This document shows, in pieces, positions 7,673 to 10,219 of a DNA stretch of 10,219 nucleotides; the stretch's first letter is position 1, and the number at the start of each line of letters is the position of its first letter. The stretch lies in assembly GCA_023487865.1 (NCBI GenBank), contig JAMDBG010000096.1, forward strand, positions 1 to 10,219, given 5' to 3'. The position numbers were made by a program, and so were the translations under genes. Under the pieces are notes generated by a model, which was not told where the DNA came from, did not search any database, and saw nothing but the letters and a program-made list of their open reading frames with translations. The stretch comes from Deltaproteobacteria bacterium. GTDB taxonomy: Bacteria > Desulfobacterota > Syntrophia > Syntrophales > UBA5619.

Positions 7673-8730
7673 GCAAATGTCCTTATCTCCCGGTAATCCG
7701 AGTCCCGCTGGACCGGGATGCGGCCCGCATCCCTGATGACGTCGATCATTTCCGCCATATTGGTCCTGTTACCGGCGCCTGTCGCCTTCACGACGACTTC
7801 TTCAGTGAGCACCCCACCCATGTCATCGGCGCCCATCGTCAGGGCGATCTGCGCCAGCTTCATCCCCTCGGTAAGCCATCCCGCCTGGAGATGGGTCACA
7901 TTATCCAGAAAAATGCGGGAAATGGCCACGATCCTCAGATAATCGATCCCCGTCGCCGGCTGGTCATCCTCCAGGCGTGTATGCGCGGGGGAAAAGGACC
8001 AGGGGATGAAGGCGCGCAGAATGCCGGTGCGGTCCTGGACGGCGCGGACTACCTCCAGGTGGGCGATCCGCTCCGCAAGGGTTTCTCCCATGCCGTAGGT
8101 CATCGTGGCGCTCGATTTGAGACCGTGACGACAGAGGGCGTCCATCATCCCGCACCATTCGTCCCTGGTGATCTTTTTCGGGCTCACGCGGTTGCGTATC
8201 CGATCGACCAGGAGATCCGAAGCCCCGGGAACAGAATCAAGACCGGCATCCTTGAGGCTCTCCACCGCCTCGTCGAGAGTAACGCCGGAGCGGCGGGCGA
8301 TGTACACCAGTTCCGCCGGCGAGAAGGAATGGAGGGTAATCTCCGGAAAGTGGTTCTTGACGGCCCGGATCATTGCCAGATAGGTTTCCAGCGTATGCCG
8401 GGGATGCAGACCGCCCTGGAGCATCACCTGCGTTCCTCCGATCGCGACAAGCTCCTCCACCTTGACCAGGATCTCATCCAGGGTGAGTTCATACGGTTCG
8501 ATCCGGCCGGCGCGGGCGTGAAAGGCGCAGAAGGCGCATGACGCCTCGCAGACATTGGTGAAATTCACGATCCGGTCGATAATGAACCCCACTTTGTCTC
8601 CCGGCGCTATGAGCCGCCGGCGGAAATCGGCCGCCATCCCCAGTTCGATGACAGGCCAGCGGAAAAGGCCCAGCGCCTCCTCAGGGCCGATCCGCCGCCC
8701 CGCATATATCTTTTCCTTCAGGATATCCAC
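7669..8730 (-). CDS. mqnC: Cyclic dehypoxanthine futalosine synthase (radical SAM)
   Basis: This radical SAM enzyme cyclises dehypoxanthine futalosine. The 4Fe-4S motif CEASCAFC (C61, C65, C68) lies in NFTNVCEASCAFCAF. It is followed by MLQGGLHP, LHSFSPAELVYIA, DSVPGASDLLVDRIR and GADDMGGVLTEEVV. The PGAS motif, in place of MqnE's PGGGAE, and TGAGNRTNM near the end identify it as MqnC rather than MqnE. A GTG start (8730-8728) is chosen because AAGGG precedes it at suitable spacing and the resulting MDILKEKIYAG beginning fits the family. A TTG six codons upstream (8748-8746) is the alternative. With GTG the protein has 353 residues, normal for the family. It follows mqnA by 28 bp and overlaps mqnD by 4 bases. 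Confidence 0.94.
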   Translation of the reverse strand: MDILKEKIYAGRRIGPEEALGLFRWPVIELGMAADFRRRLIAPGDKVGFIIDRIVNFTNVCEASCAFCAFHARAGRIEPYELTLDEILVKVEELVAIGGTQVMLQGGLHPRHTLETYLAMIRAVKNHFPEITLHSFSPAELVYIARRSGVTLDEAVESLKDAGLDSVPGASDLLVDRIRNRVSPKKITRDEWCGMMDALCRHGLKSSATMTYGMGETLAERIAHLEVVRAVQDRTGILRAFIPWSFSPAHTRLEDDQPATGIDYLRIVAISRIFLDNVTHLQAGWLTEGMKLAQIALTMGADDMGGVLTEEVVVKATGAGNRTNMAEMIDVIRDAGRIPVQRDSDYREIRTFA

Positions 8731-8758
8731 GCTTTGAAACCCTTGCAAAACCGGAAAA

Positions 8759-9598
8759 TCAGCCCTCGGAAGCGTAAGAAAGGCCGCAGCCCGCGTTGAA
8801 AAATCTTGCCGCGCCGACCTTTCTGAGCAGCCCCGTCTCGCCGGCGCTTCGGAGGTAAAAGGCGAACGCCTCCCTCAGGGCGGGACTGAAAGAATACTTC
8901 AGATCGCCATAATAGGCGTCGATATCGTACCTGACCGCCGGATATCTTTCCCGGGCTTTCCGAATGAGCCTCTCCCGTTCAAGGTCGAGACAGGCGAGGG
9001 ATTTGCGGTAGGAGTCAACGACTTGGGCGATCCGGGAGAAATGCGCGCCGACCGCGGCCTCCCGGACGGCAAAAACGGCGAACACTACGGGATAGCCCGT
9101 CTTTCTGAGCCACAAATCTCCCAGATCGTACGTATAGGGAGCCAGCTCCTGCATCATGGCCTCATTGCCGATGATCATGGCCGCATCGAGCCCCTGGTCC
9201 TTCAGCGACGGATTGGGGTCGGTCGGGACGTAAACCGGTTCGACGGCGTAATGGCCGCGCAGGAGCATCTTCAGAAGGATGACGGAGGTCTTTGAGGCGC
9301 TGGTGAGCCCCACCCTTTTCCCGTGCAGTTCCTCGATCGGGATATTGCTCGAGAGGATGACGGAGTGAACATACCCTACTGAACTGAGACAGAAATCAGG
9401 AAGGAGCACGACCGCATCCTCAAGATCCGCATACGTTGCGGCGGAAACCGGACTCATATCGAGCTTCCCCTCTTCCATCATCCGGTTGAGTTCGCTGGGG
9501 TAACCGGGGACGACCCGGACTCCGGAGAGCGGTTCGATCTCGAACATATGATAATAAAAGGGATAACAATTAAGGTAATCGATATAGCCGAGGTTCAT
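8759..9598 (-). CDS. mqnA: Chorismate dehydratase
   Basis: The 279-residue protein should catalyse the first step of the futalosine pathway, turning chorismate into 3-[(1-carboxyvinyl)oxy]benzoate. Recognisable segments are GYIDYLNCYPFYYHM (4-18), DMSPVSAATYA (47-57), SSVGYVHSVILSS (72-84), GLTSASKTSV (97-106), MIIGNEAMM and DLGDLWLRKTGYPVVFAVFAVR. The last motif (trimmed W-x-x-x-T-G-x-P-x-V-F-A) is strongly conserved in MqnA. No signal peptide is present despite the periplasmic-binding-like fold. ATG 9598-9596 overlaps the mqnE stop as ATGA. Placement between mqnE and mqnC matches its role. Confidence 0.94.
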   Translation of the reverse strand: MNLGYIDYLNCYPFYYHMFEIEPLSGVRVVPGYPSELNRMMEEGKLDMSPVSAATYADLEDAVVLLPDFCLSSVGYVHSVILSSNIPIEELHGKRVGLTSASKTSVILLKMLLRGHYAVEPVYVPTDPNPSLKDQGLDAAMIIGNEAMMQELAPYTYDLGDLWLRKTGYPVVFAVFAVREAAVGAHFSRIAQVVDSYRKSLACLDLERERLIRKARERYPAVRYDIDAYYGDLKYSFSPALREAFAFYLRSAGETGLLRKVGAARFFNAGCGLSYASEG

Positions 9599-10219
9599 TG
9601 CCCGCGCCTCATCTCATAGTTCGCCGCCGCCCTGACCGGCCTTAGCCCCGCGTGTTCGATGAGTCTTCTGAGGTGCGACTCGCTTCCCGCATCGGCGGTC
9701 GTCGCGCCGGCGGAATGGACCACCTTCTCGTAATGGTAGGTCCCGCCGAGATCATCCACCCCAAAGCGCAAAAGGAGCTGCGCCATCTTCACCCCGAGGT
9801 ACATCCATAACGACTTCAGGTGCGGGACGTTGTGCAGGAAGATGCGGCTTGCGGCAAACAGGCGGACATCGCCGAAGCCGGTGGTCTGGGTTCGCCTGGC
9901 GCGAATTTCCGTGCAGGCGTCATGGTAGGGAAGCGGCACAAAGGTCTTGAATCCCCTCGTCTCGTCCTGGAAGGACCGGATCTGCGAGAGATGGTCGACG
10001 ATATCCGCCGGGGTCTCCAGGTGGTTATACAGCAGGGTCGCATTCGTCTTCAAGCCCAGCGAGTGGGCGACCCGCATCACTTCCAGCCACCTTTTCCCCG
10101 AAATCTTTCGCGGCGCAATCACCTCCCGCAATCTGGGCGAAAAGACCTCCGCCCCCCCTCCCGGCAGGGCGCCGAGGCCGGCGTTCTTCATCCGTACAAA
10201 GACGTCCTCCAGGGGGAGT
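9595..10219 (-). CDS. mqnE: Aminofutalosine synthase, C-terminal part (radical SAM)
   Basis: The last 207 codons are present; the 5' part, including the CxxxCxxC cluster motif, lies beyond the right edge. MqnE uses SAM to join its adenosyl moiety to the MqnA product, yielding aminofutalosine. The fragment reads LPLEDVFVRMKNAGLGALPGG and continues GAEVFSPRLREVIAPRKISG. The PGGGAE motif followed by KISGKRWLEVMRVAHSLGLKT, NATLLYNHLETP, FKTFVPLPYH and VHSAGATT are characteristic of MqnE as opposed to MqnC. In many homologues the GL-x-SLPGGGAE motif has Ser, here replaced by Ala. The stop overlaps the mqnA start by 4 bases. It is open at the edge, with no lesion visible. Confidence 0.92.
   Translation of the reverse strand, partial: LPLEDVFVRMKNAGLGALPGGGAEVFSPRLREVIAPRKISGKRWLEVMRVAHSLGLKTNATLLYNHLETPADIVDHLSQIRSFQDETRGFKTFVPLPYHDACTEIRARRTQTTGFGDVRLFAASRIFLHNVPHLKSLWMYLGVKMAQLLLRFGVDDLGGTYHYEKVVHSAGATTADAGSESHLRRLIEHAGLRPVRAAANYEMRRGQ

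Noticed and set aside
6923..7696. 257-codon + strand frame opposite mqnD
   Set aside because: A shadow of mqnD; no family motifs.
7621..8541. 306-codon + strand frame opposite mqnC
   Set aside because: A shadow of mqnC. Its His/Arg-rich composition is the result of reading mqnC codons backwards.
7669..8730. Alternative call as an F420 cofactor (CofH/CofG-type) radical SAM protein
   Set aside because: These families are related to MqnC/MqnE, but the mqnA, mqnD, mqnB and mqnE neighbours and the PGAS signature settle on MqnC.

Overview
The window looks like a chromosomal segment of an anaerobic or microaerophilic Gram-negative bacterium, possibly of the deltaproteobacterial (Desulfobacterota-like) kind. 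The evidence is a complete futalosine-type menaquinone cluster, moderately high GC in the coding regions, overlapping start and stop codons, and a relic carrying a PEP-CTERM sorting signal. The lineage is inference only; no rRNA or other marker gene is present.

Right part (6207-10219, minus strand): five tightly packed genes read mqnE (5' end outside the window), mqnA, mqnC, mqnD, mqnB. mqnE/mqnA and mqnC/mqnD overlap by 4 bases, and mqnD/mqnB overlap by 19. They encode the steps from chorismate to 1,4-dihydroxy-6-naphthoate. Left part (1-1783, minus strand): a second block, mqnP (UbiA-type prenyltransferase), ubiX (prenyl-FMN synthase) and ubiD (decarboxylase, cut by the window edge), supplies the prenylation and decarboxylation steps. 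It has its own sigma70-type promoter (TTGACA, 17 bp, TATAAA). Only the final methylation and the deamination or side steps are not seen here.

Middle part (about 1801-6078): the two menaquinone blocks are separated by about 4.3 kb of unrelated DNA bounded by an exact 18-bp direct repeat (1783-1800 and 6079-6096). It holds one intact gene, katG (catalase-peroxidase), and three damaged ones. These are a Fur/PerR-family regulator broken by a frameshift and a nonsense codon, a HAD-family phosphatase with a frameshift just after its first catalytic motif, and the C-terminal tail of a PEP-CTERM surface protein directly behind katG. A clear Rho-independent terminator closes katG and the relic.

The most notable reading is a decayed, possibly acquired oxidative-stress segment sitting within a menaquinone operon. 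Its katG remains intact while the neighbouring peroxide-sensor-like repressor has been lost. The genes outside the segment show no frameshifts, which argues against general sequencing error, although single-base errors inside it cannot be excluded from the sequence alone.
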